Shown piece by piece: positions 16,471 through 25,986 of a stretch of 64,000 nucleotides of DNA. This DNA comes from JBFWUW01 sp050247075. Its GTDB lineage: Bacteria; Planctomycetota; Planctomycetia; Pirellulales; JBFWUW01. The stretch covers positions 1 to 64,000 of the forward strand of contig JBFWUW010000019.1 of NCBI GenBank assembly GCA_050247075.1, in the 5' to 3' direction. The position numbers and the translations under genes were made by a program. Under the pieces are notes generated by a model, which made no database searches, was not told the DNA's origin, and saw only the letters and a list, made by a program, of their open reading frames with translations. The stretch's first letter is position 1. Each line of letters begins with the position of its first letter.

Positions 16471-18822
16471 TTAGGGGGCGGTGACCTTGACGGGGAAAAC
16501 GAAGCGGTAGCAGGTCCAGTGTTTGTCGGGCCGGTCGCTGGAGCTGTTTTCGCGCTCGATCGGCTGGCCGTTGTTTTGCAGGATGGCAGCCGAGGAAGAT
16601 TGGGCGCCGCCCGGCAGCCGGGTAAAGCCAATCAAAATGGCCCGCCCAGTCTGCAAGTGGCTGCTGAGATCGACAAAACGCTGGTAATCGTTGGTCAGGC
16701 CGGCGTATCCGCCGCCGCCGCCCGCTTCGTAGAACATCATCTGCCGCAAGATCGACGGCACGTCAAACGATTGCTGGTCGTAGGGGGTGGACGATTGTAC
16801 GTAGACTTTCTTCTGTTGGTCGTAGTCCAGCTTGCGGCCCGTCAGATAGGTTTGCAGGTCGCTGCGATCGAGGCGGCGGCTGATTTCCACCGTTTGGCCC
16901 GGCGCAATCCGTTTGAGGGCGTAGGCATGGCGGCCGTGGGCCAGCAGGCAATCCTCCAGCGGTACATCCAGCGTGTTGGTCAGCACGCCCGCCAGGTCGT
17001 CGTTTTGCGAAGTCAGGTCGGCGTCCAGGTCGAGGTCGGACTCGGACGTGTAGCGGGCGGTCAGGCTTTTGGTGTCCCAGACGGCGATCGGCACGCGGAG
17101 CATGGCGTCGAGTTCGGGCGAATACTCGTAGGCCTGCTGAAACAGCGACGGGCTGCTGCGGTTGCTCATGCCCCCCAAGCCGCCGCCCGGCAGGCCCATC
17201 CAGCCCAGGGGAGCGGCCGTGGCTGCCTCGGCATCGCCGTCAATTGGCTGCGGCTTGATCGACAGGTCGTACGACTGCGTGCCGGGGCTGAACAGGTTGG
17301 CCCAGGTCGTGCCGCGCAGCATTTTCGACTCTACGTCGATATCGACCAGATCAATCTGGTTCATTTGCATGTGCGAGCCTTTCGACCACCGCGCCAAGGT
17401 GTAAGCCAGCAGGCTGAACAGCACCACGATGATGGGGAACGTGACCCAGGTCCATTCCATCTTTTTAAGGATCTTTTTGACGAAGAAGTAATCGCCGGGG
17501 CCGATCAGCAAGATGTAGGCCACGATCAGCAGGGCCACTACCACAAACGGCACCACGCGAATGCCGGTAAATTGGTCGAGCGAGCCGCGCAACTGGCCCG
17601 CCAGGTCAGTGAAACCGAGGTGCGAAAACCGCTGGCCGAAGTTGCTTTCGTCCTCTTCCTCGGGGCGGACTTTCCAATTCATCAGCTTGGCCAGGAACTC
17701 GCGGCGGCCTTCCCACTTGGATAGCGGGGCGACGTTTAGATCGGCTGCCACGAAGACCACTTCGCCAAAACCGCGCGGCGAGCGTATCACCAGCGGCGTG
17801 CCCCCCTCGCTGGCCACGACCGTACCCGTCACGGCGGTTAATTGCGGCAGCGACAGCGGCTGGCCTTGGGCTTGCAGCGGCACGGGGTGTTTGCTTTCGG
17901 CGTATTGTTCGAGCGCTGTAAGTTGCGTCAACGTGGTCATTTTCTCGAACTTGGCCGGCACGAATTGGGCCAACGGATGGCTGTCTTCTCCACCCGCCAG
18001 AATGGCCGGCGCGGAGGATCCGGCGAACACAACCAGCCGCCCCCCCAGCCGCACCCATTGCTCCAGGGCCGTTAGCCGCTCGTTGTTTTCCAGCAGGCGG
18101 TAGATGTCGGGCTGGTTGGTGGCCAGCACCAGCGTAGAGACCCCCTCATAGCCGTACCAGCGAGTGGGCAACCGGCTGACGGCGTCGTCTCCATCCAACC
18201 GGGCCACCTGGATCTGCTCGCGCTGCGATTTAGGAAACACCAGCCGGCCATCTTCCAGCCCGACCGAAGTGCCGACGGAGACGATCAACTGCTTGTCGGT
18301 CGTCAACAGCGTAGGGGGGTGTTCCGGGTCGATCTCGCTGATGTGCGAATAGCTTTCATCCACCAACAACCGCTGGCGTTCTTGCTCGCGGAAGGCCACG
18401 CGAAAGGTTGATTCTTCTTGGCCAAAGCGGACGTAAAGCAAGGCCGAGCTGTTTTGGCCCGGTGTCAGGCGGACGGGCCGCTGCGGAGCCGTGACCACGC
18501 GGCTGGGGACGCCGTCGCAATCGGGGACGGTGATCTCCACGCGGCCGGTGACCGATTCACTGCCCCCCTTGAATGTGACTTCCACCGGGGTCCAATGGCC
18601 GATCTTGAACATGCCATTGAAGCCGATCCGCACGCCGGCCAATTCTGGCGGCGCCGTTTGGGCCGATGCGGACGAGGCCAATGCGAACAGCAGTCCGATA
18701 GCGGCGAACCCCCGCAGGCGATTCCATCGCCGATGGAAACGGTGCCGCACGCGGCAATCGGCGATGGAATCGCCTCCTACAGTACTCTCCGCTGGTGTTT
18801 TACTTGCCACGCCTTGCGTCAT
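16471..18822 (-). CDS. large membrane protein encoded next to an ABC ATPase, function unknown
   Basis: The protein has 783 residues. It has a long basic n-region, then a signal peptide (FAAIGLLFALASSASAQ), an extracytoplasmic domain of about 370 residues with a Rossmann/GATase-like stretch (GGRLVVFAGSS), two membrane segments near 424-450 and 457-480, and a second large outer domain. I do not recognise a named family. Its position directly before an ABC-2-type ATPase suggests a gliding/transport accessory subunit, as an inference. The start at 18822 forms an ATGA overlap with the MazG-like stop. Between that start and the signal peptide lies a copy of the dispersed palindromic repeat, read in frame; a GTG at 18750 inside the repeat could be an alternative start. 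Confidence 0.7.
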   Translation of the reverse strand: MTQGVASKTPAESTVGGDSIADCRVRHRFHRRWNRLRGFAAIGLLFALASSASAQTAPPELAGVRIGFNGMFKIGHWTPVEVTFKGGSESVTGRVEITVPDCDGVPSRVVTAPQRPVRLTPGQNSSALLYVRFGQEESTFRVAFREQERQRLLVDESYSHISEIDPEHPPTLLTTDKQLIVSVGTSVGLEDGRLVFPKSQREQIQVARLDGDDAVSRLPTRWYGYEGVSTLVLATNQPDIYRLLENNERLTALEQWVRLGGRLVVFAGSSAPAILAGGEDSHPLAQFVPAKFEKMTTLTQLTALEQYAESKHPVPLQAQGQPLSLPQLTAVTGTVVASEGGTPLVIRSPRGFGEVVFVAADLNVAPLSKWEGRREFLAKLMNWKVRPEEEDESNFGQRFSHLGFTDLAGQLRGSLDQFTGIRVVPFVVVALLIVAYILLIGPGDYFFVKKILKKMEWTWVTFPIIVVLFSLLAYTLARWSKGSHMQMNQIDLVDIDVESKMLRGTTWANLFSPGTQSYDLSIKPQPIDGDAEAATAAPLGWMGLPGGGLGGMSNRSSPSLFQQAYEYSPELDAMLRVPIAVWDTKSLTARYTSESDLDLDADLTSQNDDLAGVLTNTLDVPLEDCLLAHGRHAYALKRIAPGQTVEISRRLDRSDLQTYLTGRKLDYDQQKKVYVQSSTPYDQQSFDVPSILRQMMFYEAGGGGGYAGLTNDYQRFVDLSSHLQTGRAILIGFTRLPGGAQSSSAAILQNNGQPIERENSSSDRPDKHWTCYRFVFPVKVTAP
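18717..18786 (-). repeat. dispersed palindromic repeat inside the 5' end of a coding region
   Basis: GGCGATTCCATCGCCGAT (18717-18734) is matched perfectly by its reverse complement at 18757-18774, around a 22-nt loop. The adjoining bases on the minus strand read ACTGTAGGA, so the unit belongs to the GTAGGAGGCGATTCC family seen at 57935-57986. It lies wholly within the reading frame of the 783-residue membrane protein. Confidence 0.75.
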
Positions 18823-19202
18823 GGTTTCTCCGAGTCGGCGCAGGTGCATAAAAACTGGCGGCAGCCGGGGCAGCCGGCACCGTATTTCTTGTTGACGGCT
18901 TCGGTCAGATCAACACCGGCCACATTGGCAATCGTGGCCAACCAGGCCAACACGTCGGCAAACTCGCCCAGCCGGTCTTGATGCGTGCCGCTACGCAGGC
19001 TGCCTGCCAACTCGCCAACTTCCTCCATCAGCCACATAAAGGTGCCATCGATGCCGCGCGCCAGATCTTTCTCGAGATACATGGTGCGGATCAACTGCTG
19101 GAACTGGGCAATGGTCACGGCACCCGCGGGCACGGCGGCAGCGTCGTCCGGTTGGGCGGGTTGTGGCGGTGGCACGTTGTTCTGGATGGGGTTGGCAGCC
19201 AT
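18819..19202 (-). CDS. MazG-like nucleotide pyrophosphohydrolase domain protein
   Basis: This 127-residue protein has an unstructured, Pro/Ala-rich N-terminus of about 28 residues. An all-alpha NTP-PPase-like domain comes next: MWLMEEVGELAGSL gives the ExxE pair and EFADVLAWLATIA the later acidic pair that binds Mg. The tail YGAGCPGCRQFLCTC has four cysteines and may bind a metal, which is not usual for MazG but is seen in planctomycete members. A likely role is house-cleaning of unusual nucleotides. Its stop overlaps the start of the large membrane protein by 4 nt (ATGA). Confidence 0.8.
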   Translation of the reverse strand: MAANPIQNNVPPPQPAQPDDAAAVPAGAVTIAQFQQLIRTMYLEKDLARGIDGTFMWLMEEVGELAGSLRSGTHQDRLGEFADVLAWLATIANVAGVDLTEAVNKKYGAGCPGCRQFLCTCADSEKP

Positions 19203-19335
19203 GTATCAGCAATCCCCAAGCGCGAGCGCCAGGGCTATTCAAAAGAATTGAAATATACCCCACAACTGCCTTGAGGGGGCGCGGCGGGCAATGCCGTGAA
19301 GGAAATATCGTCCGTCGAACGCGCCATCGAGATGC

Positions 19336-19368
19336 CGGATTATCGCCGTCAGGAGACGGCTCCTACAG
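19336..19368 (-). repeat. dispersed palindromic repeat (GTAGGAGCCGTCTC type)
   Basis: Read on the minus strand this is CTGTAGGAGCCGTCTCCTGA followed by CGGCGATAATCCG, nearly identical to the copy at 53117-53148. GCCGTC and GACGGC form a short hairpin. It lies in the 173-nt gap between the TPR-peptidase stop and the MazG-like start. Confidence 0.7.
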
Positions 19369-19375
19369 GTGCATG

Positions 19376-22297
19376 CTACTTCAATCCCTCCAACAATTCC
19401 TTCGCTCCGGGGTAATCAGGCGATTGTTTCAACAAGGCCTCCAGGGCGGCTTTGGCTTGTTGCGGCTGGCCGCTCTTGGCCAGGGCTTGCGCCAAGCCAA
19501 ACCGGGCGGCCTTGTCCCCCGGTTGGTAACGCAAGGCGTATTCAAACTCTTCCAGGGCCCGGGGAAATTTCTCTTGGGCCAGCAGGGCCTCGCCAAATTG
19601 CCGGTGGACGTCCGCGTCTTGTACGTCGATTTGCAAGCAGTGGTTCGCCCAGCGGGCGGCATTTTCAAAATCTTGCCGCTTGAGAGCCATTTGCAGCAGC
19701 TTTTTGCGGATGGTGGCATCGTCGGCGTCCATGGCGGCCAGTTTTTCCAGCACCGGTGCCAGCCTTTCGTCGTCGCCGGTCGTCAGATAGACCTTGGCCA
19801 ACAACTTAAACCAGCGGGAACTGTGCGGCTCGCGCTGGGCCATCAGCTCGTACAGGTCGGCCGCATCGGCCGTCTGTTTGGCCTTTAACCGCAACGAGGC
19901 CAAAAGCGAAACAACATGTTCTTCCGGCTGTTCGCGGTCTAGCGCCGCGTTCAGCAGTTCCAACGCCTCCTCGTTATCGCCCACCAGCAGATGAATGCGC
20001 GCCAGCACGTAGCTGGAGAGGGAATGCTGGGGGCTGGCTTCCAACGCGGACCGGGCCAACTCGCGGGCTTTGGGGTACGCCTTTCGCTCCAAGTACGCCA
20101 GCGCCAGTTGCGCGGCGATGTCGGGGTTGCCGGGATCGGCCTTATGGGCTTTGTCCAACTCGGCCAAGGTCTTCGGCTCGACCGGTTCCTCACCCACGCT
20201 TAGTTCGCTGACCAGCTTGTCGAGATGTTCCAGGTACTCTTGCTCGAAGACCTCTTGCTCGACATCAAAACAGCGTTTGAGGGCGGCCCGCGTCTCCAGG
20301 TTGTCGGCATAGGCCGACAGCATCTTGGCCAACGCATCGTCGCCATAGCGGGCCACCATGTACTCGGCATACAGTTCCGCCTGGCAATAGGCCATCTGCC
20401 AATCGAGGCTGGAGGATGGGCGGATGAACCCCAGGTTGATGTTGTCCAGGTTGAACAACTCCCGCTTAGGCACGCGGGCCGAGAGTAGCTGGTTCCAGAT
20501 CTGCGGCCGAGGAAACTCCTCGTTGATGACCGCCAACGCCTCGGTAAACCAGTGCGGAATGTTGAAGTTGGTCTGCTGCAGGTTCAGCACATGTACAAAC
20601 TCATGCTTAAGCACGCGGGCCCAGTTGAACTTTTGGTCCATGCTGTTCGGCGAGACCATGGCCACCATCTTGCCGGCGCAGGCACCCACCGTCCCCACAT
20701 ACGGCAGCCCCACCATGCGGGCGCTAAACCAGCCATGTCCGCCGGTGTTCTTGGCCTTGCTGAAAATCTCAAACAGCGACTTGTCTTTCGGTTCAAAGCC
20801 AAACTGTTTGGTCAGCACCGGATAGACTTCGTCCTCCAGATAACGGGCCGAAAACTGGGCCAAGACTTCGTCCTGCCCGCGATCGAACTTGACGATGAAA
20901 TGCTCGGTCTCGATCACCGCATAGCCCGACAAGACTTCCAGCACCTTTAAGGTATTGGTCACGCGCAGGTTGAAGGGGTCGATCAGGTAGGCCTCGTTGA
21001 GCAGCTTTTCGCCCTCCACCTCTTGGCCCAGCCGCATGTAGAGCATGCCCAACCCGGCGTGCGGGCCGACCAATTGCGGCATCCGCTCGATCGCTTCCAG
21101 GTAGAATTTTTCCGAGGCCGAAAACTTGCGCCGCTCGGAAAGCTGGTCGGCCACGGTAAAGAAGAACAAGCCGGCCGCCGGGTTGCGGGCCAATACCTCA
21201 TCGCGAAGTTTGCCAAACCGCGTCTCCGGCCCGTCCGATGTCTGGCCGTCGATCGTCAGATAGCAAGCCGCCATGCGGCCCAAAGTCTCTTCGGATAGCG
21301 GATTCAACTCGCGGGCCTTTTCCAGCGCGGCCAGGGCTTCGACCAGCTTGAAGTTGGCCGCCTGCGAGTCGGCCTGTAGCCGGTGTGCCTCGACCAGGTT
21401 GGGGTTGATCTCTAGCGCCCGGGCGATGGCGACTTGGGCATCGTCCAGGTCGTAATTCTGTAGCGCCAGTTGGGCCTTGGCGGCATACACCTGGGCGGCT
21501 TGCGGATTGATCTCCAGAGCCTTCTTGATGGAGCGGGCGGCTTCGGCCTGGTTGTATTTTTCCAGGAAGAGCAGGGCCGAATCGAGATGGGCCGGCCAGT
21601 AATCCTTGTCCAGCGTAAGAGCCAGCGGGTACAAGTCATTGACCAGAATGCCAAAGTCGTCTTTCCGCCGATTCCACCGCGCGTGCTGCGCGGCGGCCCA
21701 TCCACAAACGCGGACGACATCGGCATCGTCCATATCGTGCTGTTCGTAAAACTCCACGATCGACTTGTAGCCCGCCGCGGCTTCTTCCAAGCGGCCAGAG
21801 GCGCGATGCAGTTCGGCGGTAATCCAGGCGGCCAGCAGGCAGTCCTTGTCCCGTGTTAAGGCATCGGCGGCGTGCTTTTCGGCGGAAGGGTACTCGCCCG
21901 ACTCAAAAGCCAACCGCGCCAACTCGGCATGTAACAGGGCACTTGCCGGCTCTTCGCCCGCCTGGGCCGCGGCGGCGGCCAATGTTTCCGCGGACTTGTT
22001 GGCCTCTCCCACGGCAGCCTGGCAGCGGGCCTGGCCCAAGGCGGCGGCAATCGGTTGTGGTTTGGCCAGTGCGGCGTAGGCCTCTTCGGCTTCGGCGAAT
22101 TGGCCGCGCAGGTAAAACCGCCGCGCGGATTGCAGCGCCAGTTGGCCCGCATCTTCCTCGGCGGCATCCGCGGCCGCACCGTTTGCTGGCCAGGAGGCGG
22201 CGAGCAGCGAGAGAGCGATGGTCAACCCTTTAAGTAAACAGGGCAGTTCGCGCCGCTTACTTCCGCCAGGGACGATTTCTCGATGGAGGATAGACAA
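19376..22297 (-). CDS. secreted TPR protein with gluzincin (peptidase MA-like) site
   Basis: The protein has 973 residues and a signal peptide (about residues 21-41). Long TPR arrays cover roughly 45-430 and 690-970, with repeated A..A..L...P motifs. Between them is a metallopeptidase domain of the peptidase-MA type: HEFVH at 565-569 (HExxH) and a downstream WFTEALAV that supplies the third ligand. The domain plan of TPR-gluzincin-TPR is frequent in planctomycetes. It presumably acts outside the cytoplasm on proteins held by the repeats; a substrate cannot be named. Confidence 0.82.
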   Translation of the reverse strand: MSILHREIVPGGSKRRELPCLLKGLTIALSLLAASWPANGAAADAAEEDAGQLALQSARRFYLRGQFAEAEEAYAALAKPQPIAAALGQARCQAAVGEANKSAETLAAAAAQAGEEPASALLHAELARLAFESGEYPSAEKHAADALTRDKDCLLAAWITAELHRASGRLEEAAAGYKSIVEFYEQHDMDDADVVRVCGWAAAQHARWNRRKDDFGILVNDLYPLALTLDKDYWPAHLDSALLFLEKYNQAEAARSIKKALEINPQAAQVYAAKAQLALQNYDLDDAQVAIARALEINPNLVEAHRLQADSQAANFKLVEALAALEKARELNPLSEETLGRMAACYLTIDGQTSDGPETRFGKLRDEVLARNPAAGLFFFTVADQLSERRKFSASEKFYLEAIERMPQLVGPHAGLGMLYMRLGQEVEGEKLLNEAYLIDPFNLRVTNTLKVLEVLSGYAVIETEHFIVKFDRGQDEVLAQFSARYLEDEVYPVLTKQFGFEPKDKSLFEIFSKAKNTGGHGWFSARMVGLPYVGTVGACAGKMVAMVSPNSMDQKFNWARVLKHEFVHVLNLQQTNFNIPHWFTEALAVINEEFPRPQIWNQLLSARVPKRELFNLDNINLGFIRPSSSLDWQMAYCQAELYAEYMVARYGDDALAKMLSAYADNLETRAALKRCFDVEQEVFEQEYLEHLDKLVSELSVGEEPVEPKTLAELDKAHKADPGNPDIAAQLALAYLERKAYPKARELARSALEASPQHSLSSYVLARIHLLVGDNEEALELLNAALDREQPEEHVVSLLASLRLKAKQTADAADLYELMAQREPHSSRWFKLLAKVYLTTGDDERLAPVLEKLAAMDADDATIRKKLLQMALKRQDFENAARWANHCLQIDVQDADVHRQFGEALLAQEKFPRALEEFEYALRYQPGDKAARFGLAQALAKSGQPQQAKAALEALLKQSPDYPGAKELLEGLK

Positions 22298-22519
22298 GAT
22301 GGGCTAAGCTCCCAATCCTGACGGAGAAGTGACAAGCGGCACATGCAACCCGCGACACAGCTTGCGGCATCGTCCCCAACCAACAGCCCGCCACGTTGGG
22401 GAAGACGATGAAAGCTCAAATCTTCAAAGCCTGTATCAACTTACGTTATCGCACGGGCGTTGCTTCATCAAGCCGTGCGGCTGTGGAGGGGCAGGGTTGT
22501 GTGCAATAAACCAACAAGA

Positions 22520-22552
22520 AAACCCAGCGCCAACAAAGTGGACGCTGGGTTT
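22520..22552 (-). terminator. intrinsic terminator of the Cys-rich lipoprotein gene
   Basis: AAACCCAGCG (22520-22529) pairs with CGCTGGGTTT (22543-22552), a 10-bp stem. On the minus strand it is followed by TTTCTTGTTGG. It lies 60 nt downstream of the stop at 22612. Confidence 0.7.
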
Positions 22553-22611
22553 CCTGGAGAAACGCAAGCTTCGAATCGCAACGTTGCCGCTGGGAGCAGC
22601 GGATCAACAAA

Positions 22612-22926
22612 CTACGGGGTGTACGTGTTGTTCGGCACGGGGGTAACAACGGTGCCGCTGGCCGGCGCGTAGTTGCCAACGGAAGGCGTGCAGCAATTGC
22701 TGGACGCCACCGGAGCGCAGTTCGACACGACCGGAGCACAGCAGTTGCTGGGCATGGCTTGCTCGCAGCAGACCGGCGCACACTGTTGGTAGCCGCCGTA
22801 TTGGTTGCTGCCGCATAGCCAGGCATTGTGGCTTTGGGCCCAACGCATCAAAGGACCGTTGCACATGCAGCCGGTCGATCCGACCGTGGCGGCCGTCAGA
22901 ATCGTCATCATCAGCAATTTCTTCAT
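22612..22926 (-). CDS. small Cys-rich lipoprotein, function unknown
   Basis: This 104-residue protein starts with a lipoprotein-like signal (MKKLLMMTILTAATVGSTGC). The mature part is short and rich in Cys, Asn, Pro and Ser, with QQCAPVCCEQ, SNCCAPV and SNCCTPS. I count ten or more cysteines in about 85 residues, so disulfide linkage or metal binding is likely. GGAG stands nine bases before the ATG at 22926, and an intrinsic terminator follows, so it appears to be a single-gene transcript. I do not recognise a family. Confidence 0.75.
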   Translation of the reverse strand: MKKLLMMTILTAATVGSTGCMCNGPLMRWAQSHNAWLCGSNQYGGYQQCAPVCCEQAMPSNCCAPVVSNCAPVASSNCCTPSVGNYAPASGTVVTPVPNNTYTP

Positions 22927-23252
22927 CGCCGGAATCTCCGCAAGAGGGTATTTGCACCCGCTCTCGACCGCGGGCAAGCAACTCTAGGGCGCAGTCCGTG
23001 ACGTGCAAACGCAACTGTCGATTTTTTTCATCATCGGCCCGCTGGTTCTGAAATAACCTTGCGCGGGGCGGCATAACCGGCAAGGTCGCGGCCGGGGGGC
23101 CGGCGTTTGGCCGTTCATGGCGGCTGGCGGCGGAGATTTTCGCGGTGGAAGCGATTGTGCCGGCCAGGAATTGGCGTCCGCTGCATTTCGCTGGGAGTGG
23201 CCCTAGGTATAATGATTCTGATATCCAATTGCCTTTTACCGCGGGTTTGCCG

Positions 23253-24251
23253 ATGTCCGTGCAGGTTCAATGCCCCAAGTGCGCCAAACAGTTTAAGGCC
23301 AAGCCTGAGCTGGCCGGCAAGCGGGTAAAGTGTTCGCAATGTGGCGCGGTGATTACGATTCCCGGAGGTTCGCCGGCGGGTGCCGCCCCTGCCGCGGCCA
23401 AGCCTGCCCCCCAGCAAAGGCCGGCGGCGCAGCAGCAGCCTGGCGGGTTTCCACAAATGGCCCCGCCGATGCAGCAGTCGGCTCCTCAGATGGGTTCGAT
23501 GTTGGACTTGCTGGGCGACAGCAAGTTGGGCGAACTTAAAGCGGCGCCGTTTGCCCGCCAGGGCGAGATGCTCTGCCCCAACTGCCAAGAGCCAGGGCCG
23601 ATGGGGGCGGCCGTCTGCGTGAAGTGCGGGTTCGACTTCCGCGACGGCAAGGTCATCGGCTTTGAGGAAGCCAAGCAGGCCAACCCCAAGACCCAAGCGA
23701 TGATCCGGGCGATCTTGGCCGCGTTCGCCATCATCGTTCTCACCGGAGTGACCAGCGCGTTTGTGGGCGCGGTCGCCGCGAATCAAGTGAAGTTCCTGTC
23801 AGAACCTATCGCGAAGTTCACCGAAAAACACAAGGACTTCCCCCTGGCCTGGGTTAATTTCGGCTACGCCGGCCTGTTCGTAGGGGCCGTCCTGATGGTG
23901 CTGTTCTATTTTTCGCTGCTGGCGGACGCCTTTAAAGCCAAGCCCGTCTTTGGCTGGATGTTCATGTTCGTGCCGGGCTTTGCCATCTATTTCATCGCCA
24001 CGCACTGGAAGGAAACCTGGTGGACGTTCATGTGTTACCTGATGGGTGCCTGGCTGTTGGGCGTTGGGCTGTTGATCAAGATGAATGCGTTCATCGTGGT
24101 GAAGATCGAGGATCCCTCGAAGAAGAAAAAGAAAAGTGCCATCGAAGCGCCCCGCGACCTGGCCCAGGCAGGGAAAGAAGCACTCTCCGCCCAGCGCGGC
24201 CGCCGTCCGGCTATTGGCCCCGCGGAATATGCCGCGGCAAGAGTTTATTGA
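23253..24251 (+). CDS. double zinc-ribbon membrane protein
   Basis: The protein has 332 residues. The first ribbon is CPKC with CSQC (an MJ0042-type domain, residues 7-31), followed by a Pro/Gln/Ala-rich linker. A second ribbon, CPNC and CVKCGFDFRDG, lies near 110-135. About four membrane segments span 150-290, and the C-terminal tail is basic with KKKKKS. It resembles the protein at 4289-5374 in plan but has a second ribbon. The start at 23253 is the ATG directly before the ribbon; the in-frame ATG at 23145 would add sequence unlike a protein domain. Role unknown. Confidence 0.75.
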   Translation: MSVQVQCPKCAKQFKAKPELAGKRVKCSQCGAVITIPGGSPAGAAPAAAKPAPQQRPAAQQQPGGFPQMAPPMQQSAPQMGSMLDLLGDSKLGELKAAPFARQGEMLCPNCQEPGPMGAAVCVKCGFDFRDGKVIGFEEAKQANPKTQAMIRAILAAFAIIVLTGVTSAFVGAVAANQVKFLSEPIAKFTEKHKDFPLAWVNFGYAGLFVGAVLMVLFYFSLLADAFKAKPVFGWMFMFVPGFAIYFIATHWKETWWTFMCYLMGAWLLGVGLLIKMNAFIVVKIEDPSKKKKKSAIEAPRDLAQAGKEALSAQRGRRPAIGPAEYAAARVY

Positions 24252-24368
24252 GCTTCGTATAGCCAATGAACTCTCGTGAATGCGGTAATCGGATGGCTTT
24301 CGGCCTTCCGTTGGTCGACCGAGGCTCCTTGGCCGCACGAAAAGCGACAAAGGCCAACGAGCGCTCGA

Positions 24369-25742
24369 CTAGCCGGCCAATTGGCGAATTGGCTGCAAGT
24401 CGTCCAGCAGGTATTGCGGCCGACCGTTGAAGTCGGGCAGCGTTTGGGCGGGGTCGATTCCCAGCACGCGGTACATCGTTGCCATGACGTTTTGAAAACT
24501 GATCTGGCCATCGGTCGAGCGCTCCGCCCTGGTATCGGTCTGGCCGATGACCTGGCCCATCCTCAGCCCGCCGCCAAAAAACAAGGCACAACCCGACTCA
24601 GCCCAATGTTCGCGCCCGGGCCCGGGGTAAGATATCTTGGGCGTGCGGCCAAATTCTCCCAAAACCACGACCAAGACATCATTGCCAAGCCCCCGCTCTT
24701 GCAAATCATCCACCAGCGCCATCACGCTTTGGTCGAGTGTGGGCATCAAAGACCGCAGCGCGAAGAAAATGTCGCCATCGGCCGCGCTGTGATGGTCCCA
24801 GGCCGCTACGCGTAACGTAACTACCCGCGTGCCCGCTTCAACCAATCGCCTGGCCAGGACGAACGGGCGGGCGTCCCAGTCGTAGAGAATGTCCTTGACG
24901 GTCTGGTGCGGGTACTTGCCGGCTTTGTGTCCGTAGCGCCGCAGGACCTCCTCGGATTCGCGGCTCATGTCGAAGGCATCGCGGACCCCCGGCGAGGAGA
25001 TCATTTGCAAAGCGCGTGCTTGAAAGCTGTCCAATCCGCTAAAGGCATCGGGCTGATCCAACTTGCGAAGCAGATTGTCAAATCCGGCCAAGAGCGATCG
25101 GCGGTCGCTTAGCCGATCGAGTGACTCTACCGGCGAGAGATCCTCCAGCGACTCCTCGAAAGGCCGGAACGGAGCGTGGGCCAGTCCAGCATAATGCGGC
25201 TTTTCGTATTCGAAAACATCGGAGGTGGCGCGATCCAGGCTGACATAGGCTGGCAACACGGCGGCTGGCAACACAGCGGAAGCCTCTGCCGGCGGCTCGG
25301 ACAAACGGCTGGCGATGCTGCCGAACGCGGGCCGCTTGCCCGAGGCCCGTGGCAACCCGGTGTACACCTCACTGAGATAGTGGTCGTTTTCGACGGAACG
25401 GATTCCGCGAACCAAGGCCAGCCGGTCCATCGCGGCGGCTTGCAGCGGCATGTGTTCGCAGATTTGCACACCAGCTAGCCGGGTGGCGATCGGCCGGAAG
25501 GGTCCACGGTATTCGCTGGGCGCATGGGGCTTCAAATCCCACATGTCGATGTGCGAAGGTCCGCCGCCCAGCACGATGTAAATGATCGACTTGTTTCGGC
25601 CTTGGGCCGGGCCGGCTGCCGCCTCGCTTCGCAGCACATCGGCCAACGTCAAGCCGCCCAACCCCAATGCCCCCGCGCAGAGAAATTGGCGGCGGCCAAT
25701 TCCGTCGCAATAAGTTTGTCGTCGGCCGCGAATGGTAAACAA
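24369..25742 (-). CDS. DUF1501 family protein, Tat-exported
   Basis: The protein has 457 residues. It has a twin-arginine signal (GIGRRQFLCAGALGLGGLTLAD), then the DUF1501 fold, which is related to alkaline phosphatases and sulfatases: LGGGPSHIDMWDLKP, the internal RGIRSVENDH, and near the end VVVLGEFGRTPKIS and GREHWAESGCALFFGGG. Planctomycete genomes carry dozens of these, usually next to a DUF1549/DUF1553 cytochrome gene. Here the nearest such gene is at 50059-53091, and this one is alone and convergent to the zinc-ribbon gene. The role is not established; enzymatic action on sulfated or phosphorylated glycans is often suspected. Confidence 0.88.
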   Translation of the reverse strand: MFTIRGRRQTYCDGIGRRQFLCAGALGLGGLTLADVLRSEAAAGPAQGRNKSIIYIVLGGGPSHIDMWDLKPHAPSEYRGPFRPIATRLAGVQICEHMPLQAAAMDRLALVRGIRSVENDHYLSEVYTGLPRASGKRPAFGSIASRLSEPPAEASAVLPAAVLPAYVSLDRATSDVFEYEKPHYAGLAHAPFRPFEESLEDLSPVESLDRLSDRRSLLAGFDNLLRKLDQPDAFSGLDSFQARALQMISSPGVRDAFDMSRESEEVLRRYGHKAGKYPHQTVKDILYDWDARPFVLARRLVEAGTRVVTLRVAAWDHHSAADGDIFFALRSLMPTLDQSVMALVDDLQERGLGNDVLVVVLGEFGRTPKISYPGPGREHWAESGCALFFGGGLRMGQVIGQTDTRAERSTDGQISFQNVMATMYRVLGIDPAQTLPDFNGRPQYLLDDLQPIRQLAG

Positions 25743-25940
25743 GCCTGCACCTTTAAGGGTGGTCGTGGGGGGGATCGGCCAATCCTACTCCGGCTGGTAC
25801 GGATGCCCCTTATCCTATCGGCTCTTGACGGCAAGATAAATGGAAATTGCCGCGGCATGGGCGATCTTCCCAGGACCAAGGTATTCGCAATCGGCCGCTG
25901 CCGTAGCTAGAATCTTACTCTAGCCGGCGGTTGCCCGGCC

Positions 25941-25975
25941 CCGCCTTTTCATCCTTCCGCCTTCATCCTTTCCTC
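25941..25975 (+). repeat. pyrimidine-rich leader element, copy B
   Basis: CCGCCTTTTCATCCTTCCGC followed by CTTCATCCTTTCCTC, ending 11 nt before the ATG at 25987. It shares its word order with copies A and C. No Shine-Dalgarno is visible before this start codon. Confidence 0.65.
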
Positions 25976-25986
25976 TAGGTTGGCCC

